A stretch of 64,000 nucleotides of DNA from BOG-908 sp964250925 (GCA_964250925.1 CAXUHU010000004.1:1-64000), one strand, 5' to 3'. Positions 1 to 9,254 are shown, numbered from the stretch's first letter. The notes: generated from the sequence alone by a model not told the origin. Translations and numbers: made by a program.

Positions 1-477
1 CCCCCGCCGCCACCGGCCGCGGTGGTGCAGGGCGGAGCGGCGGCCAAACTACACAAGTTCCTGGCCCCCGAGATCGCGGCCGGCCTGGTGACCGTGATGG
101 AGGACGCGCAATCAGTCACCGTGCGCATCGCCAACCGGTCCATGTTCGCCTCCGGCTCGGCCGAGCTGGGCCACGAGCACGACAACCTGATGCAGCGCAT
201 CGGCGACGCGCTGGAGAGCGAGCGCGGCCAGGTGATCGTCAACGGCTATACCGACAACCAGCCGATCCATACGGTGCGCTTCCCCTCGAATTTCCAGCTC
301 AGCCTGGCCCGTGCGCAGGCCGTCAGCGCGCTGATCGAAAAGCATCTGTCCGACCATGGGCGCATCCATGCCGAGGGGCGCGGCGAAGCCTCGCCGCTGG
401 CCGCCAACGACACGCCGGACGGCCGCCAGCAGAACCGGCGGACCGAGATCGTCCTGGTGCGGGCGGCGGAGCCATGA
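1..477 (+). CDS. tssL: Type VI secretion protein TssL, C-terminal OmpA-like part (5' truncated)
   Basis: The reading frame is open from base 1, so the start lies outside the window and only about 158 C-terminal residues are present. The visible part is an OmpA/MotB-type peptidoglycan-binding domain. It contains a GYTDN segment followed by FPSNFQLSLARAQAV, and ends with the typical GRGE..P.A.N.T.DGR..NRR.EI pattern. In the family, an extended TssL (IcmH/DotU) anchors the secretion membrane complex in the inner membrane, and this domain reaches the cell wall in the periplasm. The stop overlaps the tssM start as ATGA, so the two are translationally coupled. The proline/alanine-rich beginning is the linker between the membrane part and the OmpA domain. 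The assignment rests on the domain plus its adjacency to tssM. An unrelated OmpA-family protein is unlikely in this context. Confidence 0.85.
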   Translation, partial: PPPPPAAVVQGGAAAKLHKFLAPEIAAGLVTVMEDAQSVTVRIANRSMFASGSAELGHEHDNLMQRIGDALESERGQVIVNGYTDNQPIHTVRFPSNFQLSLARAQAVSALIEKHLSDHGRIHAEGRGEASPLAANDTPDGRQQNRRTEIVLVRAAEP

Positions 478-3400
478 ACCTCTACTACCGCATCCTGCGC
501 TCGCGCTGGACCAAGACGTTCCTCGGCGTGCTGGTGCTCGGCACGCTGATCTGGTTCTTCGGCCCGCTGATCGGCTTCGGTGAAGCCCACCCGCTCGACT
601 CACCCACGGTCCGCATCGTCGTGATCGCGATGCTCGTCGCCCTGTGGCTCGTGCTGAACCTGACGCAGGACCTGCACGCCGCCCGCAAGGACAAGGGCCT
701 GGCCGAAGGCCTGGCAGCCCCGGCGCCCGACGCCGATGCTACGGCCACCGCCGAAGAGATGGCGGTGCTGTCGGCCCGGCTGCGCACCGCGCTGAAGGAT
801 CTGCGCCACGCCAAGCTGGGCGGGCGGTCCGGACGGCGGCTTTATCAGCTTCCCTGGTACATGTTCATCGGGCCGCCCGGCGCCGGCAAGACCACGGCGC
901 TGGTCAACAGCGGCCTGCGCTTTCCGCTGGCCGAGACGCACGGCGCGCACGCCATCGGCGGCGTCGGCGGCACCCGCAACTGCGACTGGTGGTTCACCGA
1001 CGAGGCGGTGCTGATCGACACCGCCGGCCGCTACACCACCCAGGACAGCCAGGCCACCGTGGACGCCGCCGCCTGGACCGGCTTCCTGCGCCTGCTGAAG
1101 AAGAACCGCCGGCGCCAGCCGCTGAACGGCGTGATCCTGGCCATCAGCCTGTCCGACCTCTCCGAGCTGAGCGACGCCGAGCGCCACGCCCACGCGATGG
1201 CGATGCGCCGCCGGATACGCGAGCTGCACGACGAGTTGGGCGTGCGGGTGCCGGTCTATGTTCTCTTCACCAAGGCCGATTTGATCGCCGGCTTTGTGGA
1301 GTTCTTCGACGGTTTCGGACGCGAGGAGCGCGAGCAGGTCTGGGGCCTGACGCTGCCGCTGGATGACGAGAAGTCCGAAGGCGGCGCGGTGGCCGGCTTC
1401 GCCGCCGAGTTCGACGCGCTGCTGGCCCGGTTGAACGACCGCATGCTGGAATGCGTGAACCGTGAGACCGACGTGCAGCGCCGCCGGCTGATCTACGGCT
1501 TTCCGCAGCAGGTAGCCTCGCTGCGCGACACCGCGCGCGACTTCCTCGACGAGATTTTCCGCCCCAGCCGGCTGGAGGCGCGTCCGCTGCTGCGCGGCGT
1601 TTACCTGGCCAGCGGCACGCAGGACGGCACGCCTATCGACCGGCTGTTGGGCGCCATGGCCGGGCAGTTCGGCCTGCAGCGTCAGGCCGTCACCGCGTTC
1701 AGCGGGACGGGGCGCAGCTACTTCCTCTCGCGCCTGATGCGCGACGTGGTGTTCCGCGAGGCCGGCCTGGTCAGCACCGACAAGCGGCTGGAGGCGCGGG
1801 CGCGCTGGATCAGCATCGGCGCCTACGCCACCGCCGGCGGCTTCGTGCTGCTGCTGACCGGCTTTTGGACCGCCAGCTACTTCGGCAACCTGGCCATGAT
1901 CGCCCAGGTGCACGACGAGACGCAGCAGTACAACACCGCCTTCCGCACGCTGGCCGAGCGTGGGCCGATGGACACCGAGCTGCCGCCGGTGCTGCCGCCC
2001 TTGCAGCTCCTGCGCGACCTGCGCGGCGGCTACGCAGACCGCGACGCTGCCACGCCGATCAGCCTGACCTTCGGGCTATACCAGGGCCGCAAGCTGACCG
2101 AGGCGGCCGTGGACGCCTATTACCGCGCGCTGAACGCGGTTCTGCTGCCGCGACTGCTGGCGCGGCTGGAGTCCGAGCTGCGGGAGAACCTCAGCAGGCC
2201 GGACGCGCTTTACGAACTGCTGAAAGTATACCTGATCCTCGGCCGCCAGGGACCGCTCGATCCGGGCCTGGTGGAACAGTGGCTGCAGGCCGACCTGGCC
2301 AGCGCCTTCCCGGGCGAGGACGACGCGGCGGGCCGGCAGGCGCTGCTGGACCATGCGGCGGCGATGCTTGAGCGCCCGCTCTCGCCGCTGCCGCTCGACG
2401 GCCCGCTGGTGGCGCAGGTGCGCAGCATCCTCACGCAGGAGCCGCTGGCCGAGTACAGCTACAGCCGAATCCTGCGCAGCCGCCGCATACGCGAGCTGCC
2501 GGAGTGGACGGTGGCCGACAATGCCGGCCCCGGCGGCAACCGCGTGTTCTTCCTGCGCTCCGGCCGCAAGCTCGCCTCGGGTGTGCCGGGCATCTACACC
2601 CATAGCGGCTACCACTCCACGCTGCTGCCGGTCCTGCCCACGGTCACGCAGGACATCGCCGAGGACGGCTGGGTGCTTGGCCTGCCCAGCCGCGGCGTGG
2701 CCGGAACCGTAGCCGAAACCAGCCGCCTCCGCCGCGACGTGGTGGGCCTTTACCTCGACGACTACACCCGACGCTGGGATGCATTGCTGGCCGACATCGC
2801 GGTCAAGCCGTTCGGCAATTTGCAGCAGGGGATAGACGAGTTGAACCTGTTGCAGGCGCCCGACAGCCCGCTGCGCGACCTGATGCAGTCGATCGATACG
2901 CAAACCCAGCTCAGCAAGACCGGCGCTGCCACTGCCGCCGCGGCGAAGGCCGAAAGTTCGCTGGCCCGCGTGGGCAAGCGCGCCGCCGGCTTTGCCACGC
3001 TGGAAGGCCGCATGGGGCTGAGCCGGCAGGAGAACGAGATCGCCAACCTGCTGGGCGAAAGCTTTAGCGGCGGTGCGGGCGGAACCGGCAAGCCGGTCGA
3101 TCCCGCCACCCGCGTGGACGCGCATTTCCGCTGGGTGCACGATTTCGTGGCGGGGGCCGATGGTCAGCCCTCCGCGATGGAAGCGGCGATCGGCAAGATG
3201 GGCGTGATGTACCAGAACTTTAACCAGGTCTCGTCCTCGGCCAACCAGGGCCAGGCGCTGCTCAGCGTGGTGAAGGGCGGCGGCGGTGGCGGGGGCGGCG
3301 GCAGCCCGGCGGCGCAGCTGCAATCCATCTCGAAGGACCTGCCCAAGCCGATCGCGGCGATGCTGCAGACCGTGTCGCAAAGCGGCAGCTCCGTCACCAG

Positions 3401-4109
3401 CTCGGGCGCCAGCCAGCAGATCACCGACGCATGGCGCAGCAAGGTGCTGCCGCTCTGCGAGGCGGCGTTCGGCCGCTATCCGTTCGTGGCGGGCAGCGCG
3501 TCCGACGTGCCGGTCGACGATTTCGGCCGGCTGCTGGGGCCGGCCGGGCTGGTCGACACGTTCTTCAACGAGAACCTCGCCCAACTGGTCGACACGACCC
3601 ATTCGCCCTGGCGCTGGCAATCGGCCGACCACGTCTCGCTCGGCCTGCAGCCCGGCACGCTGACCGAGTTCGAGCGCGCGGCCCAGATACGCGACGCGCT
3701 GTTCTCGTCCGGCGGCCAGATGCAGGTAAAGTTCCAGTTGGTTCCCGTGACGCTGGATTCGCGCATACGCCGCATCACGCTCGACATCGCCGGCCAGCCG
3801 ATGAGCTACGACCACGGCCCCACGGAATCGACCAGCTTCCAATGGCCTTCGAACGGCAAGACACTGGTACGTGTGACCATTACGCCCAATACCGGCGGGC
3901 ACGAGACGGTGATCGAGAAGGACGGGCCCTGGGCGTTGCTGCGGCTGATGGACGCGGCCCAGGTGCAGCCGAGCGGCCAGCCCGACCGCTTCCGCCTGGT
4001 GTTCGCCTCGCCGGAGGGCCAGGCTGCGTTCGAGCTGAACGCCAGCAGCGTGCGCAACCCGTTCACCATGGGCGCGCTTCGGTCGTTCCGTTGTCCGGCT
4101 AAATTGTGA
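474..4109 (+). CDS. tssM: Type VI secretion membrane complex protein TssM (IcmF)
   Basis: The protein has 1211 residues, normal for TssM. With TssL and TssJ it forms the envelope-spanning channel of the type VI secretion system. Two hydrophobic segments lie near residues 16-35 and 47-63, and a third lies near 445-470, the usual IcmF layout, with a large periplasmic domain after the third. A Walker A motif GPPGAGKTT sits near residues 133-141 and a LIDTAGRY motif follows, so the cytoplasmic GTPase-like domain looks intact. The C-terminal half carries the IcmF-related and DUF1215-type regions. Odd detail: a run of nine glycines near residues 938-946 forms a flexible linker in the periplasmic part. 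The start overlaps the tssL stop by four bases. No tssJ is visible next to it. The call is firm. Confidence 0.95.
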   Translation: MNLYYRILRSRWTKTFLGVLVLGTLIWFFGPLIGFGEAHPLDSPTVRIVVIAMLVALWLVLNLTQDLHAARKDKGLAEGLAAPAPDADATATAEEMAVLSARLRTALKDLRHAKLGGRSGRRLYQLPWYMFIGPPGAGKTTALVNSGLRFPLAETHGAHAIGGVGGTRNCDWWFTDEAVLIDTAGRYTTQDSQATVDAAAWTGFLRLLKKNRRRQPLNGVILAISLSDLSELSDAERHAHAMAMRRRIRELHDELGVRVPVYVLFTKADLIAGFVEFFDGFGREEREQVWGLTLPLDDEKSEGGAVAGFAAEFDALLARLNDRMLECVNRETDVQRRRLIYGFPQQVASLRDTARDFLDEIFRPSRLEARPLLRGVYLASGTQDGTPIDRLLGAMAGQFGLQRQAVTAFSGTGRSYFLSRLMRDVVFREAGLVSTDKRLEARARWISIGAYATAGGFVLLLTGFWTASYFGNLAMIAQVHDETQQYNTAFRTLAERGPMDTELPPVLPPLQLLRDLRGGYADRDAATPISLTFGLYQGRKLTEAAVDAYYRALNAVLLPRLLARLESELRENLSRPDALYELLKVYLILGRQGPLDPGLVEQWLQADLASAFPGEDDAAGRQALLDHAAAMLERPLSPLPLDGPLVAQVRSILTQEPLAEYSYSRILRSRRIRELPEWTVADNAGPGGNRVFFLRSGRKLASGVPGIYTHSGYHSTLLPVLPTVTQDIAEDGWVLGLPSRGVAGTVAETSRLRRDVVGLYLDDYTRRWDALLADIAVKPFGNLQQGIDELNLLQAPDSPLRDLMQSIDTQTQLSKTGAATAAAAKAESSLARVGKRAAGFATLEGRMGLSRQENEIANLLGESFSGGAGGTGKPVDPATRVDAHFRWVHDFVAGADGQPSAMEAAIGKMGVMYQNFNQVSSSANQGQALLSVVKGGGGGGGGGSPAAQLQSISKDLPKPIAAMLQTVSQSGSSVTSSGASQQITDAWRSKVLPLCEAAFGRYPFVAGSASDVPVDDFGRLLGPAGLVDTFFNENLAQLVDTTHSPWRWQSADHVSLGLQPGTLTEFERAAQIRDALFSSGGQMQVKFQLVPVTLDSRIRRITLDIAGQPMSYDHGPTESTSFQWPSNGKTLVRVTITPNTGGHETVIEKDGPWALLRLMDAAQVQPSGQPDRFRLVFASPEGQAAFELNASSVRNPFTMGALRSFRCPAKL

Positions 4110-4145
4110 TTAGGTGTCGGGGTCTGGGGCCTCAAGGCCGTCGTG

Positions 4146-4237
4146 CGGAGCACGCTTCGCGTGGGGGCGGAGCACGCTTTCGCGTGGGGGCGAAGCACGC
4201 TTTCGCGTTGGGGGCGAAGCAGGCTTTCGCGTGGGGG
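4146..4237 (+). repeat. Four tandem ~23-bp hairpin units between tssM and vgrG
   Basis: Four consecutive copies begin at 4146, 4168, 4191 and 4215. Each reads approximately cgaagcacgctttcgcgtgg followed by a G run. The core CACGC-TTTC-GCGTG of units 2 and 3 can fold into a short stem. Unit 1 is one base shorter and unit 4 has a C-to-G change that breaks one pair. The array fills most of the 170-base gap between tssM and vgrG. It could act as an attenuator or RNA-stability element, or be a replication-slippage expansion of a REP-like unit. The repeat structure is directly visible; any function is inference. Confidence 0.8.
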
Positions 4238-4279
4238 TACGGGGCAGAGCCGCGGCCTTCCTATTGAAGGGATCGTGCG

Positions 4280-6223
4280 ATGTTGGATAGCGTCAGCAGC
4301 GACAGCAGTGGCAGCAACAGCAGCGGCACCACCGACGCACCGGTCACGAACGACAACCCGTACGCCACGATCACGCTGAACCCGCCGGCGCAAATCGACT
4401 TCGTGTTCGACGGGCTGACGGTCACCGAAGAGCTGAACAAGCCGTTCGACATGACGTTGGACGTCTCGTCCAACATGGCCACCGGGCAGCTGATCGCGCT
4501 TCTCGGCTCCTCGCTGACCCTGACGCTGAAGCAATCCGCCCCGCCGCCGCAATCGCAATCGAGCCCGACCGGCGGCTCCCAGCCATCGGCCAGCGAGAGG
4601 CCGACACGCTATTTCAACGGCATCATGGTGCATGTCGAATACGCGGGCATGACCCAGGGCGCCTATCGCTACCACATCGAGCTCAAGCCCTGGATCTGGC
4701 TGCTGTCGCGCGTGCACGACTGCAAGATCTATCAGAACCAGACGGCCTGGCAGGTCATCACGTCGGTTTTCCGCGACAACGGCTTCTCCGATTTCAGCGA
4801 CAAGCGGCAGAACCAGAGCGGTGAAATCCCGATGGAAAACTGCGTGCAATACCACGAATCCTCGCTCGATTTCGTGACACGGCTGATGGAGTTGTACGGC
4901 ATCTACTATTATTATGAGCATGAGGAAGGCAGCCATTCGATCGTCTTCGCCGACGACCCGAATTCCCACACCGCCCTGCCGGACGAGATACCCTATTCGC
5001 GCGACATGACGGAAAGCCGGACGGTGGACGACCACATCTGGTCGTTCTCGTCGAAAACCAAGCTGCAGCCCGGCGCCGTTTCTGCGCGCGCCTACAATTT
5101 TACTACGCCCAGCGCCGACCTGACCTCGAAATCCATGCAGCCCGGCGCGCACACGCATAACGGGTTCGAGGTGTTCAACTACCCCGGCACCTACGACACC
5201 GCGGCGCATGGCCAGGCGCTGGCCGATGTGCGCATGCAGAACCTGGTAGCTCGGCGGCACCAGATGGGGGGTGCCTCCAACGCGCGCGGCCTGCGCACCG
5301 GCGTCAAAATGAGCATGGGCGGCTTCCAGGAGGACGCGATGAACCAGTCCTACCTGATCACCAAGAGCACGACCACGATCGGCATGGGCGACAGCAAGTC
5401 CGGCACCCAGGGCGACCTGACCGACACGTATCGCAACACCTTCGAGGCGCTGCCGGAGACGGTGCCGTTCCGCCCGGACATGACCGTCGCACGCCCGATG
5501 ATACGCGGCCCGCAATCGGCCAAGGTGGTGGGTGCGGCCGGCGACGAGATCACCACCGACCAGTACGGCCGGGTGAAGGTGAAGTTCTACTGGGACCGCA
5601 GCGCCGCCCAGGATGAGACGGCCAGTTGCTGGATACGCGTCTCGCAACTGGCCGCCGGCCAGGGCTTCGGCGGCATGTCCATCCCGCGGGTGGGCGAGGA
5701 AGTCATCGTCACGTTCCTGGAAGGCAGCCCGGACCGCCCGGTGATCACCGGGCGTGTCTACAACGCCAACGTGGTGGTGCCCTACGGCCTGCCCGACAAC
5801 AAGACGCGCACCACGATCAAGACCAATTCCAGCCCCGGCGGCGGCGGCTACAACGAGCTGCGGTTCGAGGACAAGAAGGGCAGCGAGGAGGTCTATTTCC
5901 AGGCGCAGAAGGATTTCAACCGCGTTGTCGTTCAGGGGAACGACACGCTGAACGTGCAATTGGGCGACCGCAGCGTCACCATCGCCCAGGGCAACTGCAC
6001 CACCACGGTCAGCACGGCGAACCACAAGATCGTCGTCTCGGCCGGTGGCAGCACCATCGAGGCCGCGCAGTCGATCGAACTGATCGTTGGTGGCAGCAGC
6101 GTCAAGATCACCCCCGGCGGGGTTGCCATCAACGCGGCCTCCGTCACCATCAACGGCAGCGACGTCACGATCGCGGCCGGCGGTGCGCTGACGCTGACCG
6201 GCGGCGCGGTGTCGATCAATTAG
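4280..6223 (+). CDS. vgrG: Type VI secretion spike protein VgrG (TssI)
   Basis: VgrG forms the trimeric needle tip on the Hcp tube and carries effectors. The protein has 647 residues. After a Ser/Thr-rich start of about 25 residues comes the gp27-like region, with landmark YRYHIELKPWIWLL and ENCVQYHESSLDFVTRLMEL followed by a tyrosine-rich YGIYYYYEHEEG. The gp5 OB-fold is marked by DQYGRVKVKFYWDR, CWIRVSQ and PRVGEEVIVTFLEGSPDRP. The last 100 residues are repetitive beta-strand sequence (alternating V/I, T, G) consistent with the spike helix. There is no extra C-terminal toxin domain, so this looks like a carrier rather than an evolved VgrG. The stop is followed 4 bases later by the TssC-like gene, and cargo genes may follow that. 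Confidence 0.95.
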   Translation: MLDSVSSDSSGSNSSGTTDAPVTNDNPYATITLNPPAQIDFVFDGLTVTEELNKPFDMTLDVSSNMATGQLIALLGSSLTLTLKQSAPPPQSQSSPTGGSQPSASERPTRYFNGIMVHVEYAGMTQGAYRYHIELKPWIWLLSRVHDCKIYQNQTAWQVITSVFRDNGFSDFSDKRQNQSGEIPMENCVQYHESSLDFVTRLMELYGIYYYYEHEEGSHSIVFADDPNSHTALPDEIPYSRDMTESRTVDDHIWSFSSKTKLQPGAVSARAYNFTTPSADLTSKSMQPGAHTHNGFEVFNYPGTYDTAAHGQALADVRMQNLVARRHQMGGASNARGLRTGVKMSMGGFQEDAMNQSYLITKSTTTIGMGDSKSGTQGDLTDTYRNTFEALPETVPFRPDMTVARPMIRGPQSAKVVGAAGDEITTDQYGRVKVKFYWDRSAAQDETASCWIRVSQLAAGQGFGGMSIPRVGEEVIVTFLEGSPDRPVITGRVYNANVVVPYGLPDNKTRTTIKTNSSPGGGGYNELRFEDKKGSEEVYFQAQKDFNRVVVQGNDTLNVQLGDRSVTIAQGNCTTTVSTANHKIVVSAGGSTIEAAQSIELIVGGSSVKITPGGVAINAASVTINGSDVTIAAGGALTLTGGAVSIN

Positions 6224-6227
6224 CGAC

Positions 6228-7685
6228 GTGCTCGAAGCGGGGCCGCTCCCGGGCGATCTCGATCCGGACGCCACCGTGCTGCTGCACCGCCAGCCGGCCG
6301 CGCCCGCCTTTCCCGAAGAGCTGCGCCCGGCCATGCAGGAGCTGGCGCGCCGGCTTCTCGCCACGGCCGTTCGCCCCGCCGGTCCCGCGCGCCGGATTCT
6401 GGAATCGTTATGCGCCGACATCGACCGCACCCTTTGCCGCCACGTCAACGCCATCCTGCACCACCCCGATTTCCAGGCGCTGGAGGCGAGCTGGCGCGGC
6501 TTGCACTTCCTGGTGCGGGGCGCCGACCCGGGGCCCGAGCTGAAGATCCGCCTGTTCAACATCTCCAAGCGCGAGTTGGTGCGCACGCTGCGCAAATACC
6601 GCGGCACCGCCTGGGACCAGAGCCCGATCTTCCGCAAGATCTACGAGGAGGAGTTCGGCCAGCTCGGCGGCGAGCCTTTTGCCGTGCTGGTGGGCGACTA
6701 CCTGCTCGATCACCGGCCGGAGGACACCCAACTGCTCGCCGACATGGCGATGATTGCAGCAGCGGCACACGCTCCTTTCATCACCGGCGCGGCACCCAGC
6801 CTGATGCACATGGAGACGTGGGCGGAGCTGGCCAACCCGCGCGACCTGGTGCGCATCTTCGAGACGCCGGAATACACGAGCTGGCGGGCGCTGCGCGCCT
6901 CCATCGATTCGCTGTATCTCGGCCTCTGCATGCCGCGTTTCCTGACGCGCCTGCCCTATGGGGCGGCGACCGACCCGGTGGAGGCGTTCGCCTTCGAGGA
7001 GGATGCGGAAGGGCCCGACAACACGAGCTACGTCTGGGCCAACGCGGCCTACGCGCTGGCGGCAAACATGGCGCGCGCCTTCACGCTTTACGGCTGGTGC
7101 ACCCGGATACGCGGCGTGGACAGCGGCGGCGTGGTGGAGGGCCTGCCGGTGCCGGTATTCCCTACCGCCGACGGCCAGACCGATCTGCGCGGGGTGATCG
7201 AGATCGCCATCAGCGAGCGGCGGGAGGCCGATCTGGCCGCCAGCGGCCTGATCCCGTTGCTGCAGCGCAAGAACGAAGGCATCGCCGCCTTTGTCAGCGC
7301 GCAGTCGTTGCAGAAACCGGCCGTGTACGACGATGCCGCCGCCAGTGCCAACGCCGTCATCTCCGCCCGGCTACCGTACATCATGGCGTGCTGCCGCTTC
7401 GCGCATTTCCTCAAGTGCATGGTGCGCGACAAGGTCGGTTCCATGTCGTCCCGCACCCAACTGCAGCGCTGGCTCAATGCCTGGCTGGGCCGCTACGTGG
7501 ATGGCTCGCCTGAGACCAGTTCGGACGATTGGAAGGCCACCCACCCGCTCCAGGAGGCAAAGGTGGTGGTGACCGAACGGGCAGACGCGCCGGGTCAGTA
7601 CGACGCAACGTTCATGCTGCGGCCGCACTACCAACTGGAGGGCCTGAGCGTGGCGCTGCGGTTGGTGTCCAGGCTATCGGCATAG
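6228..7685 (+). CDS. Type VI secretion contractile sheath large subunit, TssC-like (probable second copy)
   Basis: The protein has 485 residues and starts with GTG four bases after the vgrG stop. Sheath-protein landmarks are the N-terminal HVNAILHHPDFQALEASWRGL and, mid-protein, YTSWRALRASIDSLYLGLCMPRFLTRLPYG followed by an acidic stretch and YVWANAAYALAANMARAF. The C-terminal part has SARLPYIMACCRFAHFLK..RDKVG. These are hallmarks of TssC/VipB, which forms the contractile sheath with TssB. Several alphaproteobacterial loci carry two TssC-type genes. The location beside vgrG, away from a tssB, suggests this is the second, diverged copy (ImpD-like), but the main tssBC pair would lie outside the window and cannot be seen. 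The family is certain; the paralogue type is inference. Confidence 0.85.
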   Translation: MLEAGPLPGDLDPDATVLLHRQPAAPAFPEELRPAMQELARRLLATAVRPAGPARRILESLCADIDRTLCRHVNAILHHPDFQALEASWRGLHFLVRGADPGPELKIRLFNISKRELVRTLRKYRGTAWDQSPIFRKIYEEEFGQLGGEPFAVLVGDYLLDHRPEDTQLLADMAMIAAAAHAPFITGAAPSLMHMETWAELANPRDLVRIFETPEYTSWRALRASIDSLYLGLCMPRFLTRLPYGAATDPVEAFAFEEDAEGPDNTSYVWANAAYALAANMARAFTLYGWCTRIRGVDSGGVVEGLPVPVFPTADGQTDLRGVIEIAISERREADLAASGLIPLLQRKNEGIAAFVSAQSLQKPAVYDDAAASANAVISARLPYIMACCRFAHFLKCMVRDKVGSMSSRTQLQRWLNAWLGRYVDGSPETSSDDWKATHPLQEAKVVVTERADAPGQYDATFMLRPHYQLEGLSVALRLVSRLSA

Positions 7686-7709
7686 GCAACAGTGAGAAGG
7701 GAGGCGGAT

Positions 7710-8636
7710 TTGAGCACCGACGAGGAAAAGGACGCGTGGGTTCTCGACACTTTCGGTGTCGATCCCAGAACGTATCCCAGTAAGGCCAAAGCGACATCGA
7801 TGGGCGGCGCTCCCCCGTCCGCCGGGAACGCTCCGGCCCTCGCCGGCACGGCGGCAGCGACGGATCGGCAGGGACAAGGACAGCAGACGGAGGACGACGA
7901 GATCATTGCCGTTCTCGTCTCCAACAAGGCTCAGGACAAGGCTGGCGCTCGTGAAGGCGGGTCGGACACGGACGAACAGGCGAGTGCAGGCTCTCAGCCG
8001 CCGGATGGGTCCGTGGGCGAGATCGGCAAGCCGCGTCCGCCAGCCCACGCCGTGCCGCCCAAGGGCTCGACACCGGCAAGCGGCTCCGTGCTCGACAAGG
8101 CAGGCAGTGCCGTGGACACGGCGGGCAAGGCCGTCGATGTGGCCGACAAGGCGGTGGACGTTGCCGACAAGATCGTATCACTGGGCGAGCGCACCACGAA
8201 GGTGTTGCGCGACAACACGTCGGTAGCCACGCCCCAAAACAGCCAACGCGCCGTCGTGCCGGCCGGGGTAGCGCTGAAGGATGTCACCGATGGCGAACTG
8301 GGCGGCCCGGTCACGTACCGGTACGAGCGAAAAATCCTGGGCCTGACCAAGGTCTTCGTGCAGATGTCGGTCAAGTGGGACTCCAATTGCACCTACAAGG
8401 GCAAGGGGCACTACATCAAGAACGTCCGGGTCGAAGTGGAAAAAGCCGATGTGTATTTTCCGCACCACGTGGACGTCACCGTCGAATTCGACGATCCGGC
8501 TGCCGGCGACTCACCGATGCTCCCCGTTTCCATACGCGTCCACGACAAGGGTGCGATCAACGACAGCATCCGCACGTTCAGCGGCGTGATAAAGGGCACG
8601 GGCGGTTATGTGGAACGCGGCATTTCGGACTCGTGA
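7710..8636 (+). CDS. Uncharacterised protein, candidate type VI secretion cargo
   Basis: I do not recognise the family. A TTG start at 7710 is preferred because GGGAGG lies 5 bases upstream at 7699-7704; a GTG at 7692 would add six residues without a better ribosome site. The protein has about 308 residues and no signal peptide or membrane segment. The first 25 residues are charged and compact (DEEKDAWVLDTFGVDP). Residues about 30-130 are low-complexity, rich in Ala, Gly, Pro and Ser. A short repetitive stretch DKAVDVADK follows. The last 130 residues look folded and beta-rich, with one Cys and a K-rich segment. It sits in the vgrG/tssC gene string and is followed 6 bases later by a small secreted protein, an arrangement seen for effector and immunity genes. 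That role is inference only. Confidence 0.6.
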   Translation: MSTDEEKDAWVLDTFGVDPRTYPSKAKATSMGGAPPSAGNAPALAGTAAATDRQGQGQQTEDDEIIAVLVSNKAQDKAGAREGGSDTDEQASAGSQPPDGSVGEIGKPRPPAHAVPPKGSTPASGSVLDKAGSAVDTAGKAVDVADKAVDVADKIVSLGERTTKVLRDNTSVATPQNSQRAVVPAGVALKDVTDGELGGPVTYRYERKILGLTKVFVQMSVKWDSNCTYKGKGHYIKNVRVEVEKADVYFPHHVDVTVEFDDPAAGDSPMLPVSIRVHDKGAINDSIRTFSGVIKGTGGYVERGISDS

Positions 8637-8642
8637 GCAGCC

Positions 8643-9227
8643 ATGAACCGCGCCTCCCGCATTTTGTTCGCGTTGCTGATACTGTGTTCGGCGCGACCGG
8701 CCCCGGCCCAGCCGGCCAGTAGCGGCACCGTCATCCATGAGGCTGCCCTGCTGCCGCTTGCGCCCGATTGCCGGGCGATGGTCGGCAGGGCCGCGACGAT
8801 CGCGTTATCGGACACTCCGGAGGCAGACGGGGCCCGCACGCTTGCCGTGCACGACTTGCTTGTCCGGACCGTTCGCCTGTGCCCGTCGCCCTCCCTGGCA
8901 CCCTACTGGACGAAGGTGTCGCAAGCCGCCAGCGCTCTGGGCTCGAAGGGAGAGGGAGATCATTCGGGCGCCAGGCTGCCGGAACAGGATTTGGCGGCCG
9001 CGCGGCATATCGTGGCAAGCCTGAACTTGAGACCGGATTGTCAGGCCGCGCTGGAGGAGGGAACCGGCGACTACCTGGCCCAGGCCGCGGGAGCAGGCGG
9101 CATGCATCCCGCCGTGCTGCTCGCAAGCTATGCAGTGCTCGGTTGCCCGGAAGCGGCGTTCGATAAACTCTGGCCTTCGGTGGAACTCGCCTATGTCCGC
9201 ATCCAGGCCGGCAGACCGCAACGCTGA
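8643..9227 (+). CDS. Small secreted protein, candidate immunity protein
   Basis: The protein has 194 residues and an N-terminal signal peptide (MNRASRILFALLILCSARPAPAQ) with probable cleavage after the alanines near residue 21-22. The mature part has about four cysteines (DCRAM, RLCPS, DCQAA, LGCPEA), suggesting two disulfides in the periplasm. It is mostly helical by composition. I do not recognise a family. The gene begins 6 bases after the uncharacterised cargo candidate and is the last of the type VI gene string, and the next gene faces the other way. A periplasmic, cysteine-bonded protein directly after a cytoplasmic candidate effector fits an immunity protein against a periplasm-acting toxin. 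No sequence motif proves this. Confidence 0.6.
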   Translation: MNRASRILFALLILCSARPAPAQPASSGTVIHEAALLPLAPDCRAMVGRAATIALSDTPEADGARTLAVHDLLVRTVRLCPSPSLAPYWTKVSQAASALGSKGEGDHSGARLPEQDLAAARHIVASLNLRPDCQAALEEGTGDYLAQAAGAGGMHPAVLLASYAVLGCPEAAFDKLWPSVELAYVRIQAGRPQR

Positions 9228-9254
9228 TCGTGCCGATACCGAGGGAGTTGGCCG

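Noticed and set aside
3281..3305. Poly-glycine run in tssM as a frameshift or error
   Set aside because: The frame continues normally on both sides into conserved IcmF sequence. It is best read as a flexible linker.
4146..4237. CRISPR array
   Set aside because: The units are directly adjacent without unique spacers, and there are no cas genes.
3806..6637. A very long open frame on the minus strand across vgrG
   Set aside because: It is antisense to vgrG and TssC-like genes with clear family motifs. Its translation is low-complexity, rich in Arg, Ala and Gly, as expected from GC-rich shadow frames.
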